Assembly (NCBI GenBank): GCA_963675135.1
Contig: OY776133.1
Span: forward strand, 34,621,494-34,685,493
DNA: 64,000 bases
Direction of reading: 5' to 3'
From: Galeopsis tetrahit
Taxonomy: Eukaryota > Streptophyta > Magnoliopsida > Lamiales > Lamiaceae
The translations under genes were made by a program, and so were the position numbers. This document shows positions 10,606 through 22,839 of this stretch, one piece after another. A model generated the notes under the pieces. The model saw nothing but the letters and a program-made list of their open reading frames with translations, was not told where the DNA came from and did not search any database. Position 1 is the stretch's first letter; every line of letters begins with the position of its first letter.

Positions 10606-12647
10606 GTGGAATGCAAGGTCACGAGTGAGATGGAGGTTACCTTATCACAGGAATTCACGAAGGAAAAGGTAACGAAGGCCCTTTTTCAAATGTTCCCCAC
10701 CAAATCCCCGGGCCCGGACGGTATGTGTGCTCTTTTTTATCAAAAATTCTGGAAAATAGTTGGAAATGATATCGTAAGTGTTGCATTGGATGTTTTGAAT
10801 AAAGGTTACTGCCCCTCCTCCCTAAATCATACTCTTATAGCCTTGATACCAAAAAAGAAAAAACCCGAAACACCCGCTGATTTTCGCCCTATTAGCCTTT
10901 GCAACGTCTCCCTCAAGATCATCACTAAAACCATCGCAAACCGCCTCAAACCCCACCTCCCATCCATTATTGACCCATGCCAAGCCGCTTTTGTCCCGGG
11001 TAGACTCATCACTGATAATGCCTTACTTGCTTTCGAACTATTCCACTACCTCAAATTCAACACCGCAAGCACCAAAGGATCCTTTGCTTTTAAACTTGAC
11101 ATGAGTAAAGCTTATGATAGAGTTGAGTGGGATTTTTTGGAATGTGTGATGCTCAAAATTGGCTTTCCTTCCCATTTAGTCAATGTAATCATGGTTTGTG
11201 TGAGATCTGTATCTTTTGCTGTTTTAATTAATGGGTCCCCTCTTCCACTTTTTTCCCAACTAGGGGTCTTCGTCAAGGAGATCCCCTTTCACCATATCTC
11301 TTTTTGCTATGCACTGAGGCACTTTCAGGTTTACTCCGGAAAAAAGTTCAAGGAGGCGTGCTTCATGGAATTCAGATCTGTCGCCAAGCCCCACCAACCT
11401 CCCACCTCTTGTTTGCGGATGACAGCCTGATTTTTGGGAGAGCAGGTGAAAGTGAAATTTGTGCCTTGAAAAGTGTCTTGGAGGTGTATGAAGATGCCTC
11501 AGGCCAATGCATAAACCTGTCCAAATTTGATATTTGCTTCAGCAAGGGAGTACAAACTGAAAAAGGGATAAGACTTGCCAATCTCCTAGGGGTCAATGTC
11601 GTGCAGCGTCATGGGGTTTATCTCGGAGTCCCAACAAATATTGGGCGATCAAAAGGTGAAGTATTTCAGACTCTTGTGCATAGATTGGAGAAAAAGTTAA
11701 AGGATTGGAAAAGTAGAATGCTATCACAAGCGGGTAAACTCACTCTCCTCAAATCGGTAGCACAATCGATACCGACCTATCTCATGAGTGTGTTTCGAAT
11801 CCCCCAAGGAATTATTGACAAAATGGAAAGCGCAATGAGCATATTTTGGTGGGGGCAGCAAGCGGATGAAAGACGGGTGCATTGGATATCGTGGCAAAGG
11901 CTCTGTAAGCCGAAAAGGATAGGTGGTATTGGACTTCGAAACATAGCAGCCTTCAACAAAGCAATGCTTGCAAAGCAAGGGTGGAGAATTATCCAAAACC
12001 CAGAGAGCTTATTGGCCAGATACTACAACCATGGCAACTTTCTGACAGCGAAGGAGGGTTACAACCCAAGCTATGTCTGGAGAAGTATACTTGAGGGGAG
12101 GAAGGTTCTCGAATTGGGTTTGGTTTGGCGAGTAGGAAATGGTCACTCCATCAATGTGTGGCGGGACCCTTGGATCGATGATGGCGGATCCCCGTGGGCA
12201 ATAAGGATGGTGGACGTTGCTGATCAGGATTTGATGGTTAGAGACCTTCTGAATGATGAACTGGATAACTGGAATATTGAGGCAGTTTCCAACATATTTG
12301 ACGCCGACACAGCTGAGAGAATTCTTTCTATTCCCCTCCGACGCCTAGATGTGATGACTTGGAGACATACCCCAAGAGGCCTTTACTCAGTGAAATCAGG
12401 GTACCACCAATGGATGGAGAATGTATCGGAAACGGTTAACAGCACTGGCCTTAAGGATTGGGACTGGATATGGAAATTAAATGTCATGCCAAAGATTCAG
12501 ATATTTATATGGAGGTGCGTCCAGGGAATCCTGCCTTGCTGTACCAATCTGATCGGGCGTTTTGTGGATGTGGACCCTATATGTAGGAGGTGTGGGTGTG
12601 AGGTAGAGACAATGGAACATGCCTTAAGAGATTTGTGTTTGGGCTGA
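10606..12647 (+). pseudogene. LINE ORF2 reverse transcriptase and zf-RVT region, frameshifted
   Basis: Conserved blocks in order are SPGPDGMCALFYQKFW, ADFRPISLCNVSLKIITK, AFVPGRLITDNALLAFE, FKLDMSKAYDRVEWDF, then RGLRQGD only in the neighbouring frame, then the active-site LLFADDSLIF (near 11410-11440). The catalytic Asp pair is intact. A one-base shift in the T-run near 11245-11260 splits the domain. About 100 or more codons normally found between endonuclease and reverse transcriptase are missing near 10590-10620. The C-terminal zf-RVT part (IWKLNVMPKIQIFIWRC) ends at a stop near 12645 caused by another one-base shift; CVWAERIW follows in the next frame. Confidence 0.88.
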
Positions 12648-12680
12648 AAGAATATGGATTAATTCAAACCTTACCCTTAC

Positions 12681-13340
12681 ATGGATGAGTGGATAAACAA
12701 GGCGATTTTGCTGACTGGCCAAGATAACCTACAATTCTTTATCACGCTCGTATGGATGGTTTGGTTTGCTCGAAACAAATTCTACTTTGAACCGAAATAT
12801 GTGTGTGAATCTGCCCACAGCCTTGTTGGTGAGTTTGAGAGGGCGACCCATCGAAAAGAAAAGCCTGGACCCCCCACAATGAAGAGCAAAGGGAAATGGA
12901 AGCCACCTGCTGCTGGTGCCATTAAAGTTAACACAGACAGTACTTTCAAAGTGGGATCGAAAGTAGGAATGGGTGGAGTGGCTCGAGATGAAGGAGGAAG
13001 AGTTCTTTGGTGTTTCTCTGAGGAGGCAGAAGCATTTGCGGTGCTGCGAGGGGCAGTGCAATCAGGATCGAGAATCGTAGTTATGGAAATGGACTCGCTC
13101 CTCTGTTTTAATGCTCTTACGGGGAGGCAGTCGGATTTATCCAGGTTTGGTGATCTGATTGGAGAGATTCAACAAGTACTAAAAAGTGTGCAGGCTGTGA
13201 GCTTTGAATGGACTCCAAGGGAAGGCAATGATGTTGCTCACTTACTTGCAAGGAATGCAGTTTCTTTGAACTCCCCTTACTTCTCTTCTGTAATCCCCTC
13301 ATATTGTATGGGTGTTGTTGAAACTGATTACCTTCAGTAA
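12681..13340 (+). pseudogene. LINE RNase H domain (RVT_3)
   Basis: The frame WKPPAAGAIKVNTDSTFKVG begins a plant LINE RNase H: Asp in NTDS, an AEAFAVLRGAV helix, EMDSLLCFNAL (Glu/Asp) and the C-terminal WTPREGNDVAHLLAR. A few residues normally present between the AEA helix and the EMDS strand appear to be missing. It would degrade the RNA strand of the cDNA hybrid. It is separated from the zf-RVT part by a frameshift, so it is a relic. The stop is at 13338-13340 and the A-rich tail follows within about 30 bp. Confidence 0.85.
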
Positions 13341-13578
13341 TATAATCTACTGATTCCCTGTCCAAAACAAAAAAAAATGTATGTGAACCCAATTTAGAAA
13401 GAATGCAGTTAAAAGAAAAATCAAATTATCTTGGGACATTGCACTGATCCACGAAATACGAAAATATATCCAAAATAAATCTATTTTTATATTTAAAATT
13501 ATAAGGTCTCTATAAAATATTTTGGGGTGTTATTAGTTTTACATTTTTTTAATATATATATATAGAGGAGAGAGTGAT

Positions 13579-13664
13579 GACAAAGTGGGATAGCTCAAGT
13601 GGTTAGAGCACCACTACCTAGGCCTTAGATCCTGGGTTCGAGTTCGAGTCCTAGGGAGGGGCAT
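13579..13664 (+). mobile_element. tRNA-derived short SINE, copy A
   Basis: It carries a pol III A box (TAGCTCAAGTGG) and a B box (GGTTCGAG) about 35 bp apart, as in a tRNA gene. It cannot fold as a tRNA because no 3' acceptor strand pairs with the 5' end. The same head occurs at 26.6-26.7, 48.1 and 48.5-48.6 kb. This copy diverges after the B box (GAGTTCGAGTCCTAGGGAGGGG) and lacks the A tail of the others. Confidence 0.72.
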
Positions 13665-13667
13665 TTT

Positions 13668-14140
13668 ATAAAGGACGTATTTTGTAAAATTGAAACTTAA
13701 AGGATTTATTTTGGAATGTATCAAACTTATAGGACTAAAAATAAAATTTCCTTTTTAGAATGTATCAAACTTATAGGACTAAAAATAAAATTTTCTCTTA
13801 CCTCTTAGAATTTCTCCAAAGGATTTATTTTGGAATGTATCAAACTTATAGGACTAAAAATAAATTTTCCTTTTTGGAATGTATCAAACTTATAGGACTA
13901 AAAATAAAATTTTCTCTTACCTCTTAGAATTTCTCCATCCAGTTGAAACTTAAAGGATTTATTTTGGAATGTATCAAACTTATAGGACTAAAAATAAAAT
14001 TTCCTTTTTGGAATGTATCAAACTTATAGGACTAAAAATAAAATTTTCTCTTACCTCTTAGAATTTCTCCTTTTTGGAATGTATCAAACTTATAGGACTA
14101 AAAATAAAATTTTCTCTTACCTCTTAGAATTTCTCCATCC
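13668..14140. repeat. AT-rich tandem repeats, about 45-130 bp higher-order units
   Basis: The core GGAATGTATCAAACTTATAG followed by GACTAAAAATAAAATTT recurs about eight times. It alternates with TCTCTTACCTCTTAGAATTTCTCC and AAAGGATTTATTTT segments, which gives a two-level organisation. Copies are nearly identical, indicating recent amplification. No ORF. Confidence 0.85.
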
Positions 14141-14141
14141 A

Positions 14142-14820
14142 GGATTTCCCCATCTCCCCCATCCTACATAATCCCAAAACAAACATGCCCTAAGTATTTG
14201 TGTTGTGAAATGTTCAATTATATTACTATTGTTGAATTAGTTTTATTTTTTAGTCGATTATAAATTTTATGTATTGTGTACATATATTTTTTTTATATTT
14301 GTATGAAATTATCTCATTGAGTATATTTTTTAAATAAATTGTCCAGCGTAAAACACTGCATAAGGCTAGTAATATAAAATGATAAGTAAAATAGAGTCAG
14401 CCAATGTACTGAAAATTAATTAAGTTGTAAGTTTAACTGTTTAAATGGATTTTCAAAGTTGCAAGTTTAATTAATAATGTAAAGCATATTATTAATTACT
14501 ACTAATATACTTATAATTTCAAGTGCAAATTATGTAAATATTTACAAAATGCAATAAAAAAGTGAGATTTATTTCCTAAGAAGATTGTTATATATATATC
14601 TCCATCAGACCAGCACCCTCATCAATTTACATATTTTGTTGCATCTTAATTCTTAAACTATCATTATCTCCATACCATTAGCTTCTAACTAAAGGATATT
14701 TTTCATGCAGTAAACAAGTGCAGGATAATAATAACCACATGCTGCAGCTTCTGCATAATAAATCTAGAAACCAGCTTAATCAATGGCCTTGTGCAGTTGG
14801 CCTGAGAGCTTGGAAGTTGA
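14142..14820. other. AT-rich sequence downstream of the bHLH gene
   Basis: No gene seen. The right part should hold the 3' untranslated region of the bHLH gene, which reads leftwards and stops at 14821. Runs such as AATATAAAATGATAAG could serve as polyadenylation signals but none is decisive. Confidence 0.4.
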
Positions 14821-16257
14821 TTAACTCTGGGTTATCACTGAAGCTTCGTCGGAAAAGGATCTTCTGGAATTGGGGGGGCTCGTCTTAATGGGAGCCCATA
14901 TATCTGCACCATTGCTGCTCTCTACTCCGACGGTTGATGAGATAGGCACTAAGCATAAGCCTCTAGCTCTCAGGCTCGACTCTTCGTCTCCCTTCAGTTG
15001 AAACACATCGAGAAACATCACACATCAGGCCCTTGATGAAACACAGACCAAATATCGCATCTTTCAATGGTGTTTTTATCTTTTCTCACTCTTTTGTTTA
15101 TCCTATTTTGTAATGAAGAAATCAGATTGCTGCATCTAAGTGATTAGTGTATTATGTACCTGTAAATGTGTCGGAATGCTATACAAGTATGGAGCACTCA
15201 ATACCTGAAAAGAGCAACTATGTCAGAAGGCTCCTTGAGATGCAAAGAATGAGGGAAATATATTTCAGCTAGGACCTGAGAAATAAACTTCCAAAAGTTC
15301 ATTATTAAAAAGTTTGAAGATGAGGAATTGTAGATTAAATACGAATCACGCCTGTTTAATGGTGACTACTTCAGGAAATGAGTATAGATATCAAAAGGAT
15401 GGAAGATCACTATTCTTGAGTATTCAGCAAGAAATGATCTTGTTCAATTTACATAAACTAATTGATAGAAATCTGGAAATTGCCCAACTGAGACAAAATG
15501 GAATCATTATGAACATTTATTTCACGTGATGGAAGCAAAATGTTTATCATCTTTATTAACCACATATAGTGCAAAATCTAGAAATGTCATGTGTTCTATT
15601 ATCCAAGTTACACAAAAACGGGAAAGATTCATACCTTAACCTGCTCATGAAGGAACCTTATGTACTCCATCGCCTCCAGAAGGACTGAAGCTGTGTCCGT
15701 CTGTAGTGAATGTAAAGGTTTAACAAGGAATCTGATTTGTGGGAAACGAGTAAACAGAGACAGATGTAGCATTATATACTATGAATCCATCATTTGGATG
15801 TGTTTTCGTAATATGAGAGATTGTATTAGCACAGAAATGTATCTAAGAAAGTGATGTAGGATTTCTTAGATTACAAGAAAATGATGAAAACAAACATTCT
15901 GCAAATTTTTATATGAACTCTTCCACCTCATGCATATTTATGAGCATTACATACATTAATAAAAGACTGTATCTTTTTGGCAAGTACCTTCCCATACGGT
16001 GAGACAAGCTGTTGAAGAGCAGAAATTCGTTCACTAACCTTCTCTTTCTTTTCCTGTTCCAAAGGAAAAAACAGGCATCACGAATATGGAATTAAAACAT
16101 GAAAGGGTCAAAAATCTGTGAGAAGTTTTAACTCCTTTCTCTTGACAAGTTTACGGACCTTTGAAGTCAAAGGTACATCAGTCTTTAGTCGTTTAGGCAT
16201 CATGTCCACGAAGCTGTTTTTCTCAAGAGAGATAGGGCCTCTTTTATGTTGCATCAT
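14821..16257 (-). CDS. bHLH transcription factor, bHLH113-like (5 coding exons)
   Basis: Exons on the minus strand: 16257-16159, 16053-15988, 15700-15635, 15204-15160 and 14991-14821. Each has GT...AG borders, all junctions are phase 0, and together they encode 148 aa. Exon 2 reads KVSERISALQQLVSPYGK, exon 3 TDTASVLLEAMEYIRFLHEQ, exon 4 VLSAPYL, and exon 5 SLRARGLCLVPISSTVGVES then NGADIWAP. The two 66-bp exons and the GLCLVP tail are diagnostic of the plant bHLH113/112/123 clade of atypical bHLH proteins, nuclear regulators lacking the usual E-box-contacting basic residues. The start is the least certain part: MMQHKRG at 16257 is the first Met of the exon, and the long N-terminal region of relatives is absent or in an exon I cannot find. 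The acceptor of this exon is probably TTATCTAG or CTAGTGAAG just upstream. Confidence 0.72.
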
Positions 16258-17403
16258 CTTCCCCAATATAACTTCCTTCACTAGATAACATTTGACATAA
16301 TAAAAGGAAGTTAGCCTACATATATACCAAAAACAGAGAAATATATCGAATTCAGCTGTAAACTGTGTACATTCTACGTATTGAACGTCTCCACTAGCTA
16401 GCTTATATACTGGAAAAAACGGTAAACGTTGGATCTTAAAGTGTTTGACAGACAACACTCTGAAACTAATTTGATTGTGAAATATATAGCATGTTAAATA
16501 TATACCTAACTACTACCAATTTATTGAATCATTTAATGCTTTATTCTCTAGCTAAAGGACAGACAAATAAGAAACTGGGGTAACAGGGTAGCATTTATAA
16601 TTCAAGAATCACAGTAGTATTCCTCAGTTAGGCCTAAAGTATCCCCTTCTTAAAAAGAATGCTCACTAGAAACGAACAACGAGTCTCGACCAAGAGATAA
16701 CATCAGACAACACTAACTTAATAATACAGGCTCATCAACAAACAAGACAATCTGATGCATAATATATAATGTAGTTTTTCTCAATTTATTATTCACATAT
16801 GCTTATTAAAGGGGGTTCAATAAGACAATGTTGATCAATAATCCATTCTACACCAGAAATCAGATTCTCATGGATAGCAAATAGCATGCATTTTTCGAGT
16901 AAAAAAAATACGACAGATAACAACTATACAACTACCAAAATGGTTTTGAGCCATGTACATAACTATGAAGCCATCTTTATGCTTCTCCAACAATAGAAAA
17001 CAAAATGGACCTACTTTCAGATTCTAGTAAAATAATGATAAATGTAGCATCAATCATTGTTTAACATTTTCTGATTATCACCGACTTTCTATTGTCATAC
17101 TTAATTTTGATTCTTCATGATCATATTTGAATATGACTGAAAACAACATAATTATAAATATTTAATTTCTACGGGCCCCCAAAATAACAAATATACTCAT
17201 TTAAGCGTATAATGAGGCTAATTTCTGACAAATTACCTAAATCCATTTTGGTAAAACACTCAAACTCTGCAAAGAACACTTCTATAACAAATTCTAAAAG
17301 TAAATGACTATTTAATAAACGCAAACTAAGCACAAAACTAGACTATAAAAAGCACAAACTGTTTAATGAAACAAAATCAAAATGCTACTGTAAGATGGCT
17401 CAC
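16258..17403 (-). other. probable first intron of the bHLH gene
   Basis: AT-rich sequence without a convincing exon, between the coding exon beginning near 16257 and a probable non-coding leader exon that ends with a good donor (AAGG/GTGAGCC) at 17403/17404. An alternative N-terminal coding exon could be hidden here. Confidence 0.35.
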
Positions 17404-17830
17404 CCTTAATAATGCAAAAGTTGCATAGGAGAAAGACAGAAAAATGGCTAAGAGAAATTCAACTTTCCCAGCAGATTTGAGAAAACCCAATTTCAAAACT
17501 TGCACAAAATGGGCATTCAAATTTCGAAACCCTCTTTATCCGCATGAGTAACGGGTTAAAGGGCCTTGGGATTTGTGCTAATACATGTAGAACAGGAAAT
17601 AATCATTCAGCCTTTACTACTTATGGGGTATATTTATATAAATGTGTGTGTGTTTATACGTATGCAGGCGCAGAAACAGAGACAAAATACGAAAATGGGG
17701 GTGAAAGGTGTGGTAATTGTGAGTAGGAAGTGTGTTGCGGAAAATGGTGGCAGTAAAGAAAAAGAAAGAAACAGGGGAGAGAGGGAAGAGAGTGTGCTTT
17801 TGGAAGTGTGTTTATACGTATAAGAGAAAT
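17404..17830 (-). promoter_or_regulatory. probable promoter and leader exon of the bHLH gene
   Basis: On the minus strand a TATA-like TATACGTATAAACACAC (about 17803-17822) is followed by a pyrimidine-rich leader (CACACTCTCTTCCCTCTCTC). A second TATACG/TATAAACACACAC motif lies near 17640-17665. The leader ends at a splice donor near 17403. Short upstream AUG frames occur in the leader. Inferred from composition and position only. Confidence 0.4.
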
Positions 17831-17864
17831 GTAGTTGATGATTATTAATGAAGTTTGAAAACAA

Positions 17865-18297
17865 GAGAAATGATTTGTGGAAATATATATGTGACAGCTA
17901 ATATACAGCCTTGGATAGAAAAAGAAAGCATGGGTGCTTTAATTAACATATACATTTTCTTTGTAAATTTGTACATTTGGAAAGTGGGAGACAAGTGCAC
18001 ATTTATCTACACATGCGAACTAGGTCTTCATATTTAGTACGAGACAACATTGCACACTAAGGTATTTTCATGTAAAAAAAGAGACAGAAAAAAAGATAAA
18101 GATTCACCAAAAACTCGAAGATCAATAAGCACGGGTAAAAACTACATCGGGCGTCGAAAGTCTTATCAAGGGAGAGGGGGCATGGAGGAATAAAACAAGG
18201 AGAGACAATAAAAGAGTTAAAACAAGAAGTATAACAACAAACTAGAACTTAAAAGAAAAACACAAAAAATAGTCAATTGATCGGTCTACTAATCGAC
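17865..18297. other. intergenic, nothing recognised
   Basis: A-rich sequence between the bHLH promoter and the copia element; it ends in the left copy of the target duplication TCGAC (18293-18297). No gene or repeat recognised. Confidence 0.5.
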
Positions 18298-18490
18298 TAT
18301 TGGACCTATATTAGTAAATACACTCTTATTCTTATTTATTGTATAGACCCATCTTAGTTTCCTATGAGCTCTCTTATAAAGCCCATTAGGGTTAGGTTAG
18401 ACCTAAATATCTCTTGTATAAATACCCATTGTAAATCATCTTTACAACTAATCAAGAAATTATATTTCCCACATTTTTATATTCTCTACA
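18298..18490 (+). repeat. 5' LTR (193 bp)
   Basis: Begins TATTGGACC, ends CTCTACA. TATA-like TATAAATACCC lies at about 18417-18427, giving a short R-U5. It differs from the 3' LTR by two transitions, with A here where the 3' copy has G (TAGACCC/TAGGCCC and TATGAGC/TATGGGC). Confidence 0.93.
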
Positions 18491-18502
18491 TGGTATCATC
18501 GA
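18491..18502 (+). other. primer-binding site, partly mismatched
   Basis: TGGTATCATCGAG starts immediately after the LTR. The first eight bases match the initiator tRNA-Met complement (TGGTATCA); the rest diverge from the usual GAGC. Confidence 0.75.
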
Positions 18503-18710
18503 GTCACTTGGCTCACGCCTGATCCAAACCCTAGCCGCCGCCGCCGCTACCAAACCCTAGCCGCCGCCGCCACAAAACCCTAGCCGCTGCTGCACCTTCT
18601 TCTCTGCAGCACTGTCGCTGCCGCGCTTATCTCTGAAACGCCGCCGCCACCCGTCGTAGACGCCCAGCTTGTTGCTGCCCTTTACTCACTCCGCTGCTCT
18701 ACTCACTAAC

Positions 18711-21700
18711 ATGGCTACTCCATCTCAGTCACCCTCACCCATCACCTTCAAAGGACTTGCGAATATGTCCTTAAAACTTACCTCCACCAACTATGGTGCT
18801 TGGTCCTTTCAGCTTCGCCTCCTCCTCACTGGACACAATCTCTTCGGTTACGTTTTGGGCACGCATCCATGCCCACCTCCCACAATCTCAGCTGTCGACG
18901 GCACCACCACCACCACCATCTCCAATCCTGCGCATGACCTGTGGGTGTGTCAGGACAACCTTATTTTCTCAGCCATGGTTGGATCCATGTCTCCGGAACT
19001 CATTCCATTTGTTGCATCGACTAAAACCTCCTGTGAAGCCTGGTCGATGCTTGAGAGCATGTATGGAAAACCCTCCAGAGGTCGCATTCTTGCCCTCAAA
19101 ACCAAATTTCGTTCCCTGTCCAAAGGTGCTCGCCCGATTTCTGACTTCCTCATGGAAGTTCGCTCCGTGGTCGACGAACTTGCCCTCCTCGGCGTCACCT
19201 CGGACGCCGAGGACGTCACTCTCCAAGTCCTTACAAGCCTTGATGAGTCCTACAATGACATTGCCAATGCCATTCAAGCTCGCGAACACCCTATCTCATT
19301 TGCTGAACTCTGCGACAAACTCCTGAGTGCCGAGGTCCAAATTGCCTCACGACCATCCTCGGCCTTAATACCTGCATCCGCGCTAACGGCTGGTAAAGCT
19401 CATCATCGCTCCTCGCGACCAGACTCAAGGTCTAAATCCCTTGACACTCGTCCTCGCCAATCCTCACAAAGGCCCTACCTTGGCACCTGCCAATATTGTC
19501 GAGCACCAGGCCACACTGCTCGCACCTGCCCTGAGATCCCTTCATCACCCTCGCCCTCTGCTTCATCTACAGGTCCTCGCCGACCACATGGACAGTACAC
19601 ACCACCTTCTCGCCTCAATCGACCAAATGCTCGCCCGGCCTACTCGGCTCACTCGGCCTCCTCGGCACATCCTGCCGAACACTGGATTCTTGATTCAGGT
19701 GCTTCGCATCACATCACCAACGACCTCGCCAACCTCTCTCTCCACTCACCCTTTGATGGGTCTGACAATGTAGAAATTGGTGATGGTAAAGGTTTACACA
19801 TATCTCACACTGGCTCTATGAGCTTTCCTCAACTTGAGTCTCTCAATTTTTCGAATGTCTTGGTTGTCCCACACATCTCGAAAAACTTGATTTCGGTCTC
19901 CAGCCTCTGTCGTGATAATAATGTTAACATTGTCTTTGATCGTTCTTCCTTTCAGGTGCGGGATGGTCACTCGGGGAGCATTCTCCTCGTTGGGAGTCGT
20001 ATCAATAACTTGTACGTCTGGCCGGCACACATATCCACCACCTCCCCGCAAGCCTTCACCACTCAACACCTCACAACGACCACATGGCATGCTCGCCTTG
20101 GCCACCCGTCGACAAAAATCCTTTCTCACACCCTCTCTAAGCTCAGCTTATCCAGTGCACCTTCCAAACACTTCAACTGTAATTCTTGCTCATGTATCAA
20201 AAGTCACAAACTACCCTTTTATGATTCTAGCATTATGTCTACTAAACCACTTGATGTTATCTTTTCTGATGTTTGGTCATCACCTGTCTTGTCCAATGAT
20301 AATTTCAAATACTATGTGCTATTTGTTGATCACTTCAGCAAGTACATGTGGGTTTACCCTCTAAAACGAAAATCAGATGTTCTCCCCACATTCATCACAT
20401 TCAAAACTCTTGTTGAAAACAACTATCAAAACAAAATCAAAACTTTCTACTCGGATAATGGGGGAGAGTTCATTGCTCTTCGTCCCTTTCTTCAAACCCA
20501 TGGCATTGCACACCTCACCACCCCACCTCACACTCCCGAACATAATGGCATGTTTGAACGTCGCCATCGCCATGTGGTTGACACAGCCCTAGCCCTTCTT
20601 CACCATGCTTCCATGCCTCTCATTTATTGGCCCTATGTTGTCTGCTCGGCAGCCTATATCATAAATCGCATTCCCAAAGTTAACCTCAATATGGCATCCT
20701 CCTATGAAAAACTCACTGCTCGACCCTCCAACCTAACCAAACTCCGCATATTTGGTTGCCTCTGCTATCCTTTACTTCGCCCCTACACCACTCACAAACT
20801 TGATCCTCGTTCTACTCCATGTGTCTTTATTGGGTACTCGCCCACACAGAGCGCTTATCTCTGTCTTGATCGCTCCACAAACCGAATCTACACCTCGCGT
20901 CATGTTCAGTTTGTTGAACATACGTTTCCCTTCTCCATTCCCTCTCCCATTAATCCACCATCTCCCTTGCCGACCTCCACCTCCTCGCCAACTACTTCCT
21001 CTGATCCAAGCTCCTCGCCCATTCTTATAACACCCTCGCTCCCTCACTCTGCCACAACCGTCCTCAACCCAGTGCCGACCACTGCCATTCCCCAACATCC
21101 CACACTGGTCGACCAAATGAACATACCCCAACCGACCACACCTACCTCCCCGATGACTGCCACCACATCCGACATCCCTGTGCCGACCAATGCTCCCTTA
21201 CGACCCCCTGCACCTCACATGGTAACTCGAGCTCAGAACAACGTGTTCAAGCCGAATCCAAGGTATGGGCTTACTTCTGTCATCACTTCTGACATTGAGC
21301 CGAGTTGTGTGTCGCAGGCACTTAAGGACAAAAACTGGCGAGCAGCCATGTCAGCTGAGTTTGATGCCCTTCTTCAGAACGGCACCTGGGACTTAGTTCC
21401 TCCCAATACATCTCAGAACGTGGTCGGCTCCAAGTGGGTCTTTCGTATCAAACGAAAACCTGATGGCTCTCTCGATAAGTACAAAGCTCGCCTGGTTGCC
21501 AAAGGCTTCCACCAACGACCAGGTGTTGACTTCACTGAGACCTTCAGTCCGGTCGTCAAGCCGGCCACTGTGCGAGCAGTTCTCAGCATCGCTGTCACTC
21601 AGCATTGGCCCCTCCAACAGTTTGACGTCAACAACGCCTTTCTCCATGGCACACTCTCAGACACAGTCTTCATGGCACAACCCCCCGGCTTTGCAGATAA

Positions 21701-22831
21701 GACCTTTCCATCTTATGTTTGCAAATTACACAAATCCATTTATGGCTTGAAACAGGCTCCTCGCACGTGGTACTATGCTCTTCGCTCCTTTCTTGAGGAA
21801 ATTGGGTTCACTCCCACTCACTCGGACGAATCTTTGTTCGTCTACAACAATTCTGGGGTGGTCGCCTACTTCCTCGTCTATGTCGACGACCTCATCCTGA
21901 CGGGCAACAACACACCCATGCTCGCCCGTGTGGCTGCCGACCTTCGTGCCAAGTTCTCGGTCAAGGACCTTGGTCCTCTATCTTATTTCTTGGGAGTGGA
22001 AGTTCTCAGATCTAAAAACTCATGCTTCCTCTCTCAACGCAAGTATGTTACTGACCTGCTCGCCCGGTACAACATGCTCACTTCAAAACCTGTTCGCACT
22101 CCTTTACCAACCTCTGCTCGCCTGTCTATCTCAGATGGGTCCTCGCCTGCAGATGCCACCCAATATCGTCAGGTCCTTGGTTCCCTTCAATATCTACAAC
22201 TCACCAGGCCAGACATTGCTTTTGCCGTGCACAAACTGTCGCAATTTATGCATGCACCCACTATCACTCACTGGGGTGCTGTCAAACGTCTACTGCGGTA
22301 CTTGAATGGTACAAGGAACGTTGGGGTCACCCTCACCTCTAGTCCATCTTCATCACTTCACTGCTTCACTGATGCCGATTGGGCCGGAGACACAGACGAC
22401 CGAACTTCCACCAGTGCCTACATTGTGTTTCTAGGGTCTAACCCTATCTCATGGTCGTCTAAGAAACAAAAGTCTGTTGCTCGCTCCTCGACTGAAGCTG
22501 AATATCGAGCACTTGCTGCTGCTGCCTCTGAAGTTTAGTGGCTCAAATCCCTATTTCAGGAACTCCACTTCCCCACTTCACCTACACCAGCCCTTTACTG
22601 CGACAACATTGGTGCCACCTACCTGTGCTCGAACCCTGTCTTCCACTCACGAATGAAGCACATTGCCAATGACTTTCACTTTGTTCGTGATCTCATCAAG
22701 ACAAAACAACTACGTGTGTCTCATGTCTCTTCTGCCGATCAACTTGCGGATGCTCTCACGAAACCTCTCTCCAGCACTCGCCTACAACTTCTCATGTCCA
22801 AGATTGGACTCACCAATGGTGCTCCATCTTG
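18711..22831 (+). pseudogene. copia gag-pol polyprotein with one amber stop
   Basis: The likely start is MATPSQSP at 18711 (the frame is open from 18669). Domains in order: gag with LTSTNYGAWSFQLRL; CCHC knuckle CQYCRAPGHTARTCP; protease WILDSGASHHIT (near 19680); GAG-pre-integrase TWHARLGHPS; integrase with catalytic Asp in FSDVWSSP, Asp in FYSDNGGEF and Glu in PEHNGMFERRH; reverse transcriptase with WVFRIKRKPDG, FDVNNAFLHGTL and active-site YVDDLIL (near 21880); and RNase H with FTDADWAGD and SSTEAEYRAL. A TAG at 22536-22538 stops the frame just after that helix. The rest of RNase H, including the conserved SSADQLADALTKPL end, continues in frame to a TGA at 22829-22831. Only this one stop was found. 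Confidence 0.93.
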
Positions 22832-22839
22832 AGGGGGCG
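22831..22839 (+). other. polypurine tract
   Basis: AGGGGGCGT directly before the 3' LTR, within GAGGGGGCG: the plus-strand primer site for cDNA synthesis. Confidence 0.75.

Larger units (their letters stand above)
9536..13376 (+). mobile_element. L1-type LINE, 5' truncated by a gypsy insertion
   Basis: The order is ORF1 C-terminus, APE-type endonuclease, reverse transcriptase, zf-RVT region, RNase H, and a short A-rich tail at 13366-13376. That is the full plant L1 ORF2 layout. The 5' end is missing because the gypsy LTR lies directly against ORF1 codons. ORF2 is dead: an early stop at 9808, an internal loss between endonuclease and reverse transcriptase, and frameshifts near 11250 and 12630. 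No target duplication can be identified because the 5' end is gone. Confidence 0.9.

Noticed and set aside
13579..13664. tRNA gene
   Set aside because: A and B boxes are present but there is no pairing acceptor stem; the same head recurs with a non-tRNA tail and poly(A) at other places, so it is a SINE.
17544..17864. Short ORFs around 17.6 kb
   Set aside because: They lie in the probable promoter/leader of the bHLH gene, low complexity (GTGTGT, AAAGAAAG) and no domain.
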